Positions 43,280 to 50,993 of a stretch of 51,059 bases of DNA are shown piece by piece. Source of the DNA: Clostridia bacterium (GTDB taxonomy: Bacteria > Bacillota > Clostridia > Oscillospirales > Acutalibacteraceae); NCBI GenBank assembly GCA_017403185.1, contig JAFQON010000025.1, forward strand, positions 1 to 51,059. The letters are read 5' to 3'. The notes beneath the pieces were generated by a model, which worked only from the letters and a program-made list of their open reading frames with translations, was not told where the DNA came from and did not search any database. Each line of letters opens with the position of its first letter. Position 1 is the stretch's first letter. The translations under genes and the position numbers were made by a program.

Positions 43280-44545
43280 ATGAAGAAAAGATTAAAACAG
43301 CTCACTGCAGTGTTTGTTGCGCTTGCGTTTGTTCTTACCGCAACTCCCCTTTCGGGCTTTGCGGCTGATGAAGAAACAACGCTTAACAACGAAACGGAAA
43401 TTACAACCGAGGCTGTAACCGAGCCTGAATCGGAAAAAGAAACGGAATCCGAAACAAAACCCGAAACCGAAACTGAAACCGAGTCTGCAACAGAGTACAA
43501 AATCACCTACTACTCAAACGGCAAAAAGTACGGTGATGAGCAGACCTACAAGGCAGGCGAAACCATTGTTCCGCCTGCAGCACCCGAAGCTCCCGAGGGA
43601 CACATTTTCAACGGCTGGGTTATTAACGAAAAGCAGGACAAGCTGCCCGAAACAATGCCCGAAGCAAACCTTGAGGCTTCGGCTTCATGGAAGCTTAAGG
43701 ATATCACTTTAACCTTTGTTTCGGATGAAGCCGAAATTCACAAGGAAACCGCCCCCTACGGCTCAAGCATGGCTGATACCGTGCCCGAGGACCCCTCAAA
43801 AGAGGGCTACACCTTTGCAGGCTGGTATGATGAAAACGGCAAAAATGCCTTTGACCACGCAACCGTGCCTGCCGAGGACATCACCTTCACGGCAAAATGG
43901 CTCAAAAACGGCAATGTTGTTTATATGATGTCAAAGGATAAAACCTACGCTTCCTATGAAGTAAAGGAAGGTGACAAAATCCCCGTGCCCGAAACGGCAC
44001 CCAAGAAATTTGCCCATAAATTTGTTGGCTGGAGCCCCGAAATCCCTGCAGAAATGCCTGCAGAGGACCTTGTTTTTGAGGCACAATACGAGGTCGATAA
44101 GGACTTTGTTACCGTTGTTATCGGCGGCACGCTCATTGCAGGCGGCATCGTTGCAGGCGTTGGTGCGGCAATAACGGGCCTTTCAATCGTGGGCGGTATT
44201 ATCGCTGTTATCGGTCTGTCTTCGGTAATCGGAAATGTTAACAAGACATACACCGTAACCTACAGAGTTGACGGCGATATTTATAAAACCTACAACATCG
44301 CTGCAGGCTCACAAATCACGCTGCCTGCAGAGCCCGAGAAGGAAGGCTATGATTTTGTTGGCTGGACACCCGATGTGCCCGAAAAAATGCCCAAAAAGAA
44401 TCTCTCCTTTGACGCAGTATGGTCAAAGGGCGAAACGGATATACCCGAAACAGGCTCATCAGCAGCAGGAATCACGGCTTTTGCTGCTCTTGCAGTATCT
44501 GCAGCGGCAGCAATAATCTTTATACAAAAGAAAAAGGATAAATAA
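43280..44545 (+). CDS. Cell-wall-anchored InlB-repeat surface protein
   Basis: A 421-residue exported protein. A signal peptide (residues 1-28, ending FAA-DEE) precedes a Thr/Glu-rich stalk (about 30-70), then four InlB B-type repeats of about 60 residues ending in GYxFxGW and a final W-K or similar (for example EGYTFAGWYDENGKNAF). Between the third and fourth repeat is a glycine-rich hydrophobic stretch of about 40 residues (GGTLIAGGIVAGVGAAITGL and onward). The C-terminus is a sorting signal: IPETG, a hydrophobic helix and KKKDK, a variant of LPxTG for sortase. It is probably an adhesin or receptor-like surface protein. No sortase gene is nearby. Confidence 0.85.
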   Translation: MKKRLKQLTAVFVALAFVLTATPLSGFAADEETTLNNETEITTEAVTEPESEKETESETKPETETETESATEYKITYYSNGKKYGDEQTYKAGETIVPPAAPEAPEGHIFNGWVINEKQDKLPETMPEANLEASASWKLKDITLTFVSDEAEIHKETAPYGSSMADTVPEDPSKEGYTFAGWYDENGKNAFDHATVPAEDITFTAKWLKNGNVVYMMSKDKTYASYEVKEGDKIPVPETAPKKFAHKFVGWSPEIPAEMPAEDLVFEAQYEVDKDFVTVVIGGTLIAGGIVAGVGAAITGLSIVGGIIAVIGLSSVIGNVNKTYTVTYRVDGDIYKTYNIAAGSQITLPAEPEKEGYDFVGWTPDVPEKMPKKNLSFDAVWSKGETDIPETGSSAAGITAFAALAVSAAAAIIFIQKKKDK

Positions 44546-44553
44546 TTGATTTT

Positions 44554-44597
44554 TCACCGAGAATCCCCTGTCCCGAGGATTTTCGGTGATTTTTTTC
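44554..44597 (+). terminator. Terminator after the InlB-repeat gene
   Basis: A 13-bp stem with one G-T pair (TCACCGAGAATCC / GGATTTTCGGTGA) and seven Ts, 8 nt after the stop codon. Confidence 0.85.
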
Positions 44598-44608
44598 AAA
44601 AAAAAGGC

Positions 44609-44663
44609 TTGACAAACGAGGTTTATAATTATAAACTTAAGGTGAGGTTTGTAATTACAAACC
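44609..44663 (+). promoter_or_regulatory. Promoter with two palindromic BlaI-type operators
   Basis: TTGACA (44609-44614) is followed at 17 nt by TAAACT. A perfect 16-bp palindrome GTTTATAATTATAAAC (44621-44636) lies across the spacer and -10 box. A second perfect 18-bp palindrome GGTTTGTAATTACAAACC (44646-44663) covers the start-site region. The centres are 26 bp apart. This is the arrangement of BlaI/MecI-repressed promoters. Confidence 0.85.
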
Positions 44664-44690
44664 AAATTTGTATAAACGGAGGACAAAATT

Positions 44691-45053
44691 ATGAGCGACC
44701 TTAACTTATGGGACAGCGAGTACAAATTCATGTGCGTAATATGGGACAGTGCGCCCGTGAATTCAGGCAGGCTTGTTGAGCTTTGCAAGGAAAAGCTCGG
44801 CTGGAAGAAGTCAACCACCTACAACGCAATCCGCAAAATGTGTGAAAAGGGGCTGATAAAAAACGAAAACGCCGTTGTTTCGGTGATAGTGCCGAAGGAG
44901 AGTGTGCAGGCAAACGAAAGCGAAAGCTTTGTTGACCGCACCTTTGAGGGCTCTCTCCCCTCTTTTCTCGCATCATTTCTCGGCGGCAAAACCATTTCTG
45001 AAAAAGAGGCGGATGTGCTCACCGAGCTGATAAATGCTCACAGGGAGGACTAA
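44691..45053 (+). CDS. BlaI/MecI/CopY family repressor
   Basis: A 120-residue winged-helix repressor. SEYKFMCVIWDSAPVNSGRL and GWKKSTTYNAIRKMCEKGLI are the recognisable DNA-binding part. The BlaI cleavage site is less clear. In the classical system the membrane M56 protease, once it senses a ligand, triggers cleavage of the repressor. The sensor gene lies 2 nt downstream and two palindromic operators lie upstream, so the circuit is complete. The start has CGGAGGA upstream. Confidence 0.92.
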   Translation: MSDLNLWDSEYKFMCVIWDSAPVNSGRLVELCKEKLGWKKSTTYNAIRKMCEKGLIKNENAVVSVIVPKESVQANESESFVDRTFEGSLPSFLASFLGGKTISEKEADVLTELINAHRED

Positions 45054-45055
45054 AG

Positions 45056-48000
45056 ATGTTTGATTTTATTGAACAGACCTTTATTAATTTTCTCAACATG
45101 AGCATAACGGGCAGCTACATTATCGTTGCAATAATGCTTGTGAGGCTGCTGCTGAAAAAAGCGCCTAAGATTTATTCCTACAGCTTATGGGCGATCGCAG
45201 GCTTCAGGCTGCTTTGCAAATTTTCATTTTCATCGGTGCTGAGCATTTTCAACCTTTTCTCCGTGCCGACGGACAACTCCTCGTTAAACGGCGCAACGGT
45301 CAACAGCTATGTGCCCGATGACATAGGCACCATGCCCGTGCCCGAAATTTCAACGGGAATTCCCCCTGCAGATGCCGCAATCAATCCTGTTCTGCCGCCT
45401 GCAAGCGTTACGGAAAGCGTAAATCCCATGCAAATCGTAACGGCTGTTGCTTCGGTTTTGTGGATAGCGGGCATGATTGCAATGGCGGTTTACGGCGTTG
45501 TATCTTTTATTAAAGTACATAAAAACATTGAATTTGCAACAAGGCTTGACGGCAATGTGTATGAGTGTGAAAGCATAAAGTCACCCTTTGTTTTCGGCGT
45601 TATAAAGCCCAAAATATATCTGCCCGGCGGTATGGACGAAAAGCAGCGTGAATATGTTATTCTGCACGAAAAAGCTCATATAAAACGGCTTGACCACATC
45701 ATCAAGCTTGTTGCCTTTGCCGTTTTGATGCTCCATTGGTATAATCCGCTTGTGTGGCTCGGCTACAGCCTTATGATTCGTGATATGGAAATGAGCTGTG
45801 ACGAAAGGGTTTTGAAATCCTTGAATGAAAATGACAAGAAAAGCTACGGCTTAACGCTTGTTTCGGTTGGTGCAAACCGCAAATTTGCTGCCTCAGCTCC
45901 CCTTTCATTCGGCGAAAATGTTGTTGAAGAAAGAATAGTCAATATTCTCAAATTCAAAAAGGCAAAAGTCATTGTAGCCGTGTTGTGTATAATTGCCTGC
46001 GTTGCCGTTGCAGCAGTATGCCTTACCAATGCAAAAACCGAAAAAGACGAATACGCCGAGCTTGAACAAAAAATCGAAGAATATATTGAGAAAAACAACC
46101 TTGACAAAGTTGTTGCCGCAGAAATTGTTTCTGTCAGCCTTGACAACGGCGCATATTGCCGTATAAACGAGGCTTATTGTGACTTCAGTTATTCAAGCTA
46201 TCTTAACGGCAAAACAGAAAAAGAAATCGAAATGTTCAGATTTCGTGTTGATGAAGCGCTTGAATCGGGATATTTCCTTACCGAAGAAGGTTTTCTCTCC
46301 TCGGTTACGGCTGAAGTTCATTTTGATGAGAATAATGAAGTTGTTCATATCGAGGGCTTGCTTAACGAAGCACCCGTTGATATGGGGGATGAGGCCGAAT
46401 ACACCGAAATTCTGTGGAAAAAGCTTGCCGATAACGCAGAGGACAAGCTCGAAAACGCATACGGCGGTAAATATAATCTGAAGCACGCCGAGCTTATCGG
46501 CTCTGATAAGCTGAACTATCTTGAAATGTATGCTTTTGAGGTTGTTGACTATCTCGGTTCACCCGTTCTGCTCGTGAAGGTCAAAAACAATCTGCCCGTT
46601 GTCAACACTGTTCAGATTCCGTATTACAGAATTGGCAGCGATTTTGAGCTTCGCACCCTTGATGAAGGCAGTGAAGCCGAAGGTGAGCTTCTGAAAAGAA
46701 AAGACGGAAAATTTCACGAGAATTCGATGTATATGATTGAAGGCGGTTCGGGCAAAGAATATCTTTGCATTTATGAGCTTGCACCTTATCTTGATTCGCT
46801 TGAAAAAAACAAGAATTATTTTGTTGACATTGATATTGAAACACCCTTCGGTGAAAAAGTTGATGCCTCAATCAAATTCAGCGTTAAAAGCGATAAAACA
46901 TATAATAAAAAGCCGTCTTTGACCTACGAGAGTATTTCAGAAGGAGTGTATGCCGAAACAACAGAAAAAATAGTTACACCGATAAGCGGTCGGATTTCTC
47001 AGGGGTATTCAAATCCGATAACTTACGCACTGTCGGAAGAAGACCTTGAAGAAATTGGGAAAGCCTTCAATCAGACAACATTCAAAGAAAAATCCGCCCC
47101 CGATCAGGAAATACTTTATGATGAAGTTTTCTGCGTTCAGATTCAGGCAAAAGACTCCGGAACGCACTCGATTATCGTTGTATCGGCAAATACGGTTCTG
47201 TCTGCAGATTACAGCAGGCGTCTGTATGAAACAAACAACGAAATTCTCTGCAGAACCATAGCCGAGATATTCTATGAAAAGCAAAAAGACGCTGTTGAAT
47301 CATCAACAGCCGCACCCACCCTGCCCGAAGGCTATGTGCCTCAAACAAAGCCGCCGAAAAATCCCGATGATTATACACGGCAGCCTGAGTTATACACGGG
47401 CGTGAAAACCACTCAGGCAGCGGCGACCACAGAGCCGAAGCCCTACTACGCAATTTCGGATATAAAATCATACACAACGGGCAGCCTGAGCAACATTAAA
47501 TTTTGGGGCATCAAATACACCTCGGCATACACGGGCGGACCGTATTTTCTGATAACATTAATAAACGAAAGCAATAACGAATATTATGTAAAAAACGAAA
47601 TGCGCTCTTTGGTAACAAACGGGTATACCCTTGAAAAGCTTGAAGACAACCAATGGAAGGCTTATAATGACTCAAGCGTTGATCTTGACACAGATATGTC
47701 AAAGCTTTACACAAATACGCTTTCCTCTGTTCTTCTGCCTGTTTCGGAGCTGAAAAACGGCAATTACAGATTATCGCTGCCGATATATGAAAGCAACGAA
47801 AAAGCGGGAGATGTAACAGTTGAATTTACCGTTACAAAATATATGTCAAAAGAAGCTCCTGCAGGCTCAAAAATTGAAAAGGCAACCTCGTTCACCGTTA
47901 CGCCCGGATACTCGGGGGTTGAGCATGTGCTCACCAATATCTCAGAAGAGGATAAAAAACGGATTGTTGAATATTACAACAGCTTTGAGGTGATTCCTGC

Positions 48001-48175
48001 CGAAAAGCCGAGCAGCTCATTGGGCTATGACTTTGTTCAGATAACGGACAGCGAGGGTAACCTGCACGCATTCTTTGTTTCTTCAACAGGCATAATCACT
48101 CAGAACGGAACTTCATTCAAGCCGCAGAAAGGCGAGCTCATGTATAAACTGATTCAAAACCTTTATCTGAAATAA
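45056..48175 (+). CDS. M56 (BlaR1-like) membrane metallopeptidase with a giant, duplicated sensor region
   Basis: A 1039-residue membrane sensor protease. Residues 1-330 hold the M56 module: helices near 15-30, 40-65 and 125-150, the zinc motif HEKAH followed by RLDH, and CDERVL, ending in a helix at about 302-322. BlaR1 would then have a penicillin-binding domain; instead there are about 700 extracellular residues without SxxK/SxN/KTG-type transpeptidase motifs. Two Ig-like plus alpha/beta cassettes (about 460-740 and 800-1039) are separated by a Pro/Thr-rich linker (about 743-795; TKPPKNPDDYTRQ). It is coupled to the BlaI-type repressor; the ligand is unknown. Confidence 0.88.
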   Translation: MFDFIEQTFINFLNMSITGSYIIVAIMLVRLLLKKAPKIYSYSLWAIAGFRLLCKFSFSSVLSIFNLFSVPTDNSSLNGATVNSYVPDDIGTMPVPEISTGIPPADAAINPVLPPASVTESVNPMQIVTAVASVLWIAGMIAMAVYGVVSFIKVHKNIEFATRLDGNVYECESIKSPFVFGVIKPKIYLPGGMDEKQREYVILHEKAHIKRLDHIIKLVAFAVLMLHWYNPLVWLGYSLMIRDMEMSCDERVLKSLNENDKKSYGLTLVSVGANRKFAASAPLSFGENVVEERIVNILKFKKAKVIVAVLCIIACVAVAAVCLTNAKTEKDEYAELEQKIEEYIEKNNLDKVVAAEIVSVSLDNGAYCRINEAYCDFSYSSYLNGKTEKEIEMFRFRVDEALESGYFLTEEGFLSSVTAEVHFDENNEVVHIEGLLNEAPVDMGDEAEYTEILWKKLADNAEDKLENAYGGKYNLKHAELIGSDKLNYLEMYAFEVVDYLGSPVLLVKVKNNLPVVNTVQIPYYRIGSDFELRTLDEGSEAEGELLKRKDGKFHENSMYMIEGGSGKEYLCIYELAPYLDSLEKNKNYFVDIDIETPFGEKVDASIKFSVKSDKTYNKKPSLTYESISEGVYAETTEKIVTPISGRISQGYSNPITYALSEEDLEEIGKAFNQTTFKEKSAPDQEILYDEVFCVQIQAKDSGTHSIIVVSANTVLSADYSRRLYETNNEILCRTIAEIFYEKQKDAVESSTAAPTLPEGYVPQTKPPKNPDDYTRQPELYTGVKTTQAAATTEPKPYYAISDIKSYTTGSLSNIKFWGIKYTSAYTGGPYFLITLINESNNEYYVKNEMRSLVTNGYTLEKLEDNQWKAYNDSSVDLDTDMSKLYTNTLSSVLLPVSELKNGNYRLSLPIYESNEKAGDVTVEFTVTKYMSKEAPAGSKIEKATSFTVTPGYSGVEHVLTNISEEDKKRIVEYYNSFEVIPAEKPSSSLGYDFVQITDSEGNLHAFFVSSTGIITQNGTSFKPQKGELMYKLIQNLYLK

Positions 48176-48176
48176 G

Positions 48177-48206
48177 CAAAAACGGGTCGGAAAATCCGAC
48201 CCGTTT
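48177..48206 (-). repeat. Hairpin repeat, copy 1
   Basis: A 30-nt hairpin with stem AAACGGGTCGG / CCGACCCGTTT, starting 1 nt after the M56 gene stop. It is identical to copy 2 at 48408-48437 and in the same orientation. The T-run is on the minus strand (GTTTTTG), so as a terminator it is better placed for minus-strand transcription. Confidence 0.85.
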
Positions 48207-48407
48207 CAGCTTGTCGAAAAACTTGCTTTTTCGGCAAGGTGTGGCTGTTGAGAAAGGAAGCTGAATGCCGTTTTCTTCGACCGAAGGTGTACAAAGGTAC
48301 TCCGATGGGAGAAAAAACGGCAAATAAACGAAAAAACATAAAATGTACGGAGAACACTTGTTTTCTACATATTCTTTCGTTTATGTTTCAGCGACTTTAT
48401 CGGCAGT
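48207..48407. other. Structured region between two identical hairpins
   Basis: There is no convincing gene here. The region is dense in inverted repeats: CTTGTCGAAAAA / TTTTTCGGCAAG (48210-48238), TGCCGTTTT / AAAACGGCA (48266-48322), ATAAACGAAA / TTTCGTTTAT (48324-48384), and an overlapping alternative AAACATAAA / TTTATGTTT (48334-48389). It may be a small RNA gene or a MITE-like repeat. A 64-codon minus-strand frame crosses it but also runs through the hairpin. Confidence 0.5.
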
Positions 48408-48437
48408 CAAAAACGGGTCGGAAAATCCGACCCGTTT
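48408..48437 (-). terminator. Hairpin repeat, copy 2: terminator of the GPH transporter gene
   Basis: Identical 30-nt sequence to 48177-48206. On the minus strand it follows the transporter stop by 4 nt and ends with CCCGTTTTTG, a normal rho-independent terminator. Confidence 0.85.
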
Positions 48438-48441
48438 AATT

Positions 48442-50019
48442 TTATCCTTGTGTGTAATCTTTGTTCATCTGTGCCTTGGCTATTCTTTCAACCTCTTCCT
48501 CATCCTTGGCGTTTTCAATTGCGTTTCGCATTGCTTCACGCCTTGCAAAAAGCTCCTGATACATCTTATCTCTCTTTTCGCCGTTAAGGTTGTGGAAGAA
48601 TTTGGGGATGATACCGAGTGCGCCCGTGATAATGGGGATACCCGTTCCCATTGCGAAAATCCACCATTTTGTGGAGTCTGCCTGAGTGCCGATTGAAAGG
48701 CCCTGAACATAGCCGATTCGCTTCATGATAAAGTTCTGAATCGAGCCCATTGCAATACCCTGCAGCTTCTTGACAAGGTCTCTCGCAACGCCTGTCATCG
48801 CCTCTGCACGGTAGCCGTTTTTCCATTCACAATAGTCCATTGCCTCGTTGAGAATTTCATCGGGGATAACATTGCGCAGGCCGTAAACACACATTTCGAA
48901 GCATTCTTCAATCGCCATAAGAGGCAGCATTACCCATTTGTTTTTGTAAAGACCGTTTTTCATTCCGCCTATGGAGCCTATTCCGAACACCATCATCCAG
49001 CAGGCGTCATTCCACACATCCTCAAGAATCCACAGTGCTTTAGTTGAATACCTTTTGCGCAGCGGAGCTATAAACGCATAGCTTATTGTTGAAATGGGCG
49101 ATGCAGGTATGCCGACAATGGTCTGATATGTAGCAGAGCCGAGAACATCAATATAATAATTGATTCTGCTCTTGCTTACTGCGAAGCCTGCAAGGAATTC
49201 GGAAAGAGTATAAAGCAAAATGGGCCTGTTGTTCATAATCGCTTTAAGACCCTGAATAATGCTCGGCTTTTCGATTGACTGCGGAACTCTTTCTTTGGTT
49301 ACGCAGATAAAATAGAACGACATGAGGCAGCTTGCAATTGCCGTGAAAATACCGAATCCGATAAAAAGATTTGTTCTGTTCCACTGAACAACCTGATTGT
49401 TAACAAGGTCAAGCAGCAGACCGAACACAAGCTCGGGGAGCTTTTCGCCTACAAGACCCGAAAAAAGCTTTGCCATTGTGATAAGGCTCGTTCTTTCAAT
49501 CGGGTCGGGCGTGATGGTGGACATAAAGCCGGTGCCCGCAATTGCGGTGAAGGTGCCCGCCGTTTCACAAATTATGCTGAAAATCGCATAAAACAACAGC
49601 TTGGGTGCGTAATCAGCCGCTGTGTTTGAAAACACAACCGGCATAAACCAATACCACAAACCGATAATGGTGAGGGGAATTTTACCGAGAAGGATGTATG
49701 GTTTGAATTTGCCCCATCTTGTGCGGGTGCGGTCAACAATAACGCCGATAAAGGTGTCATTAAGAACATCCCACAAGCCCGAAAACAAGCCGAATACCGC
49801 TAAAAAGTCAAAGTCAAGCAAAACGATGTCATAAATAAAGCGTTCTTTATATTTATCAATATTAAAGCTGCCCGAAACATCGTTAAGCAGATAGCCTATG
49901 CGCTCCCTCTGACCAATATAACGGCGGTTTTTCAAAAGCGGATTTTTCACACCTTTTTCATAGTCGATGGTCAAGCCCTGATTCTGTTCATCAACAGCTA
50001 AATTCGTATTTTCTGCCAC
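48442..50019 (-). CDS. GPH-family (glycoside-pentoside-hexuronide) MFS transporter
   Basis: A 525-residue, twelve-helix major-facilitator protein of the GPH group. Features include IGVIVDRTRTRWGKFKPYIL, the group's version of the loop 2-3 motif, and GLWDVLNDTFIG ahead of it. These symporters usually import oligosaccharides or hexuronides with sodium or protons. A longer frame begins at 50079, but GGGAGGTGATTC sets the GTG at 50019 as the start. The acidic/basic 45-residue C-terminal tail is cytoplasmic. It could import substrates for the GH43/GH95 enzymes; this is not shown. Confidence 0.9.
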   Translation of the reverse strand: MAENTNLAVDEQNQGLTIDYEKGVKNPLLKNRRYIGQRERIGYLLNDVSGSFNIDKYKERFIYDIVLLDFDFLAVFGLFSGLWDVLNDTFIGVIVDRTRTRWGKFKPYILLGKIPLTIIGLWYWFMPVVFSNTAADYAPKLLFYAIFSIICETAGTFTAIAGTGFMSTITPDPIERTSLITMAKLFSGLVGEKLPELVFGLLLDLVNNQVVQWNRTNLFIGFGIFTAIASCLMSFYFICVTKERVPQSIEKPSIIQGLKAIMNNRPILLYTLSEFLAGFAVSKSRINYYIDVLGSATYQTIVGIPASPISTISYAFIAPLRKRYSTKALWILEDVWNDACWMMVFGIGSIGGMKNGLYKNKWVMLPLMAIEECFEMCVYGLRNVIPDEILNEAMDYCEWKNGYRAEAMTGVARDLVKKLQGIAMGSIQNFIMKRIGYVQGLSIGTQADSTKWWIFAMGTGIPIITGALGIIPKFFHNLNGEKRDKMYQELFARREAMRNAIENAKDEEEVERIAKAQMNKDYTQG

Positions 50020-50050
50020 CGAATCACCTCCCGAGCATATTATTTGTTTA

Positions 50051-50079
50051 ATGATAACATATTTTTTTTCAAAATTCAA
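50051..50079 (-). promoter_or_regulatory. Promoter of the GPH transporter gene
   Basis: Minus strand TTGAAT (50079-50074), a 17-nt spacer and TATCAT (50056-50051), about 32 nt upstream of the GTG. Confidence 0.6.
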
Positions 50080-50125
50080 TATCTTTTAGATAATTTGTAT
50101 GTATTTTAATAAAAGTATACTTTGA

Positions 50126-50154
50126 TTGACACATAATAAAAACTGTGATTTAAT
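50126..50154 (+). promoter_or_regulatory. Promoter of the glycerophosphodiesterase-like gene
   Basis: TTGACA (50126-50131), a 17-nt spacer and TTTAAT (50149-50154), about 20 nt before the ATG. Confidence 0.65.
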
Positions 50155-50174
50155 ATTATTACAGAGGTGATTTC

Positions 50175-50912
50175 ATGAAACTGCTGCTGCCTAGAATTTT
50201 ATGCGCCGCATCTGATTTTAAAATGAACTGTTCATCAAAGAAATATTCTTGTTCAGACAAACTGCCTGAGAGCTTCACGATAACCTGCCATGCCGGATCA
50301 TTCCGCACAAGAGCAAACAGTGTTTATTCCGTAAGAGCTGCCGTTGAATGGGGAGCGGATATCGTTGAGTTTGATGTGAGCTTCCGCCCTGACGGCACTC
50401 CCGTTATAATTCATAACCCGAGCCCTTCAATGGATGAGGGTGTACTTTTGGAAAAGGCGCTTGATGAGGTTGCAAAAAGCGACAGGTGCAAAATTAATCT
50501 TGACATCAAATCAACCGCAAATCTGCCTGCAGTTGATAAGCTTGTTTGCCTTAAGGGGCTTGAAAAAAGAGTGTTTTACACGGGTGTATTTGAGGATTGG
50601 GTTGACACTGTGCGCAAAAACTCATCTATCCCCTATTATGTAAATTATAATCCTTCCGAAGAGGAGGGTGCCGACCCCGAATACATAAAAGGCATTGTGA
50701 ACAAAGCGATTGAGCTCGGTGCAATGGGAATAAATTCAAATTTCAGAGGGGTTTCGCAGCAAATGGTTGATGCCGCTCACAAAAGCGGGCTGCTTGTTTC
50801 GCTATGGACTGCAAACAGCATACCTGATATGCTCACTGCACTTGCACTCTGCCCCGACAATATCACAACAAAAAAGCCCAATGTGCTGAAAAATCTTATG
50901 GCTTGCGGTTAA
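50175..50912 (+). CDS. Divergent glycerophosphodiester phosphodiesterase-like protein
   Basis: A 245-residue TIM barrel of the GDPD type. TCHAGSFRTRANSVYSVRAA corresponds to the family start (normally HRG...PENT), and GADIVEFDVSFRPDGTPVIIHN keeps the metal-binding E-x-D and the catalytic His. However, the Arg after the first His is Ala, the PENT Glu is replaced (RANS) and HD is HN. The later KINLDIKS and LVSLWTANSI blocks agree with the family. It may hydrolyse a phosphodiester with altered metal binding, or be inactive. It is a single gene with its own promoter; a weak hairpin (AATCAAA/TTTGATT) follows. Confidence 0.75.
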   Translation: MKLLLPRILCAASDFKMNCSSKKYSCSDKLPESFTITCHAGSFRTRANSVYSVRAAVEWGADIVEFDVSFRPDGTPVIIHNPSPSMDEGVLLEKALDEVAKSDRCKINLDIKSTANLPAVDKLVCLKGLEKRVFYTGVFEDWVDTVRKNSSIPYYVNYNPSEEEGADPEYIKGIVNKAIELGAMGINSNFRGVSQQMVDAAHKSGLLVSLWTANSIPDMLTALALCPDNITTKKPNVLKNLMACG

Positions 50913-50993
50913 TCAAATTATACTTTGATTAACAACAACACATAAGTCTGAAATACAATAATATCACGCACATTCGTGCATTTTTCTCTTTGA

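Noticed and set aside
43237-43506. Ser/Val-repeat minus-strand frame opposite the InlB-repeat gene start
   Set aside because: The repeat is the mirror image of the Glu/Thr stalk codons; it is not a separate gene.
48163-48357. 64-codon minus-strand frame across the hairpin region
   Set aside because: It includes the hairpin repeat and the end of the M56 gene, has no ribosome binding site and shows no protein-like pattern; structured noncoding DNA fits better.
50116-50930. 12-bp direct repeat TATACTTTGATT on both sides of the GDPD-like gene
   Set aside because: Considered as a target-site duplication, but the repeat is AT-rich, one copy adjoins the promoter -35 and the other belongs to a weak hairpin. 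There is no mobility gene or terminal inverted repeat.
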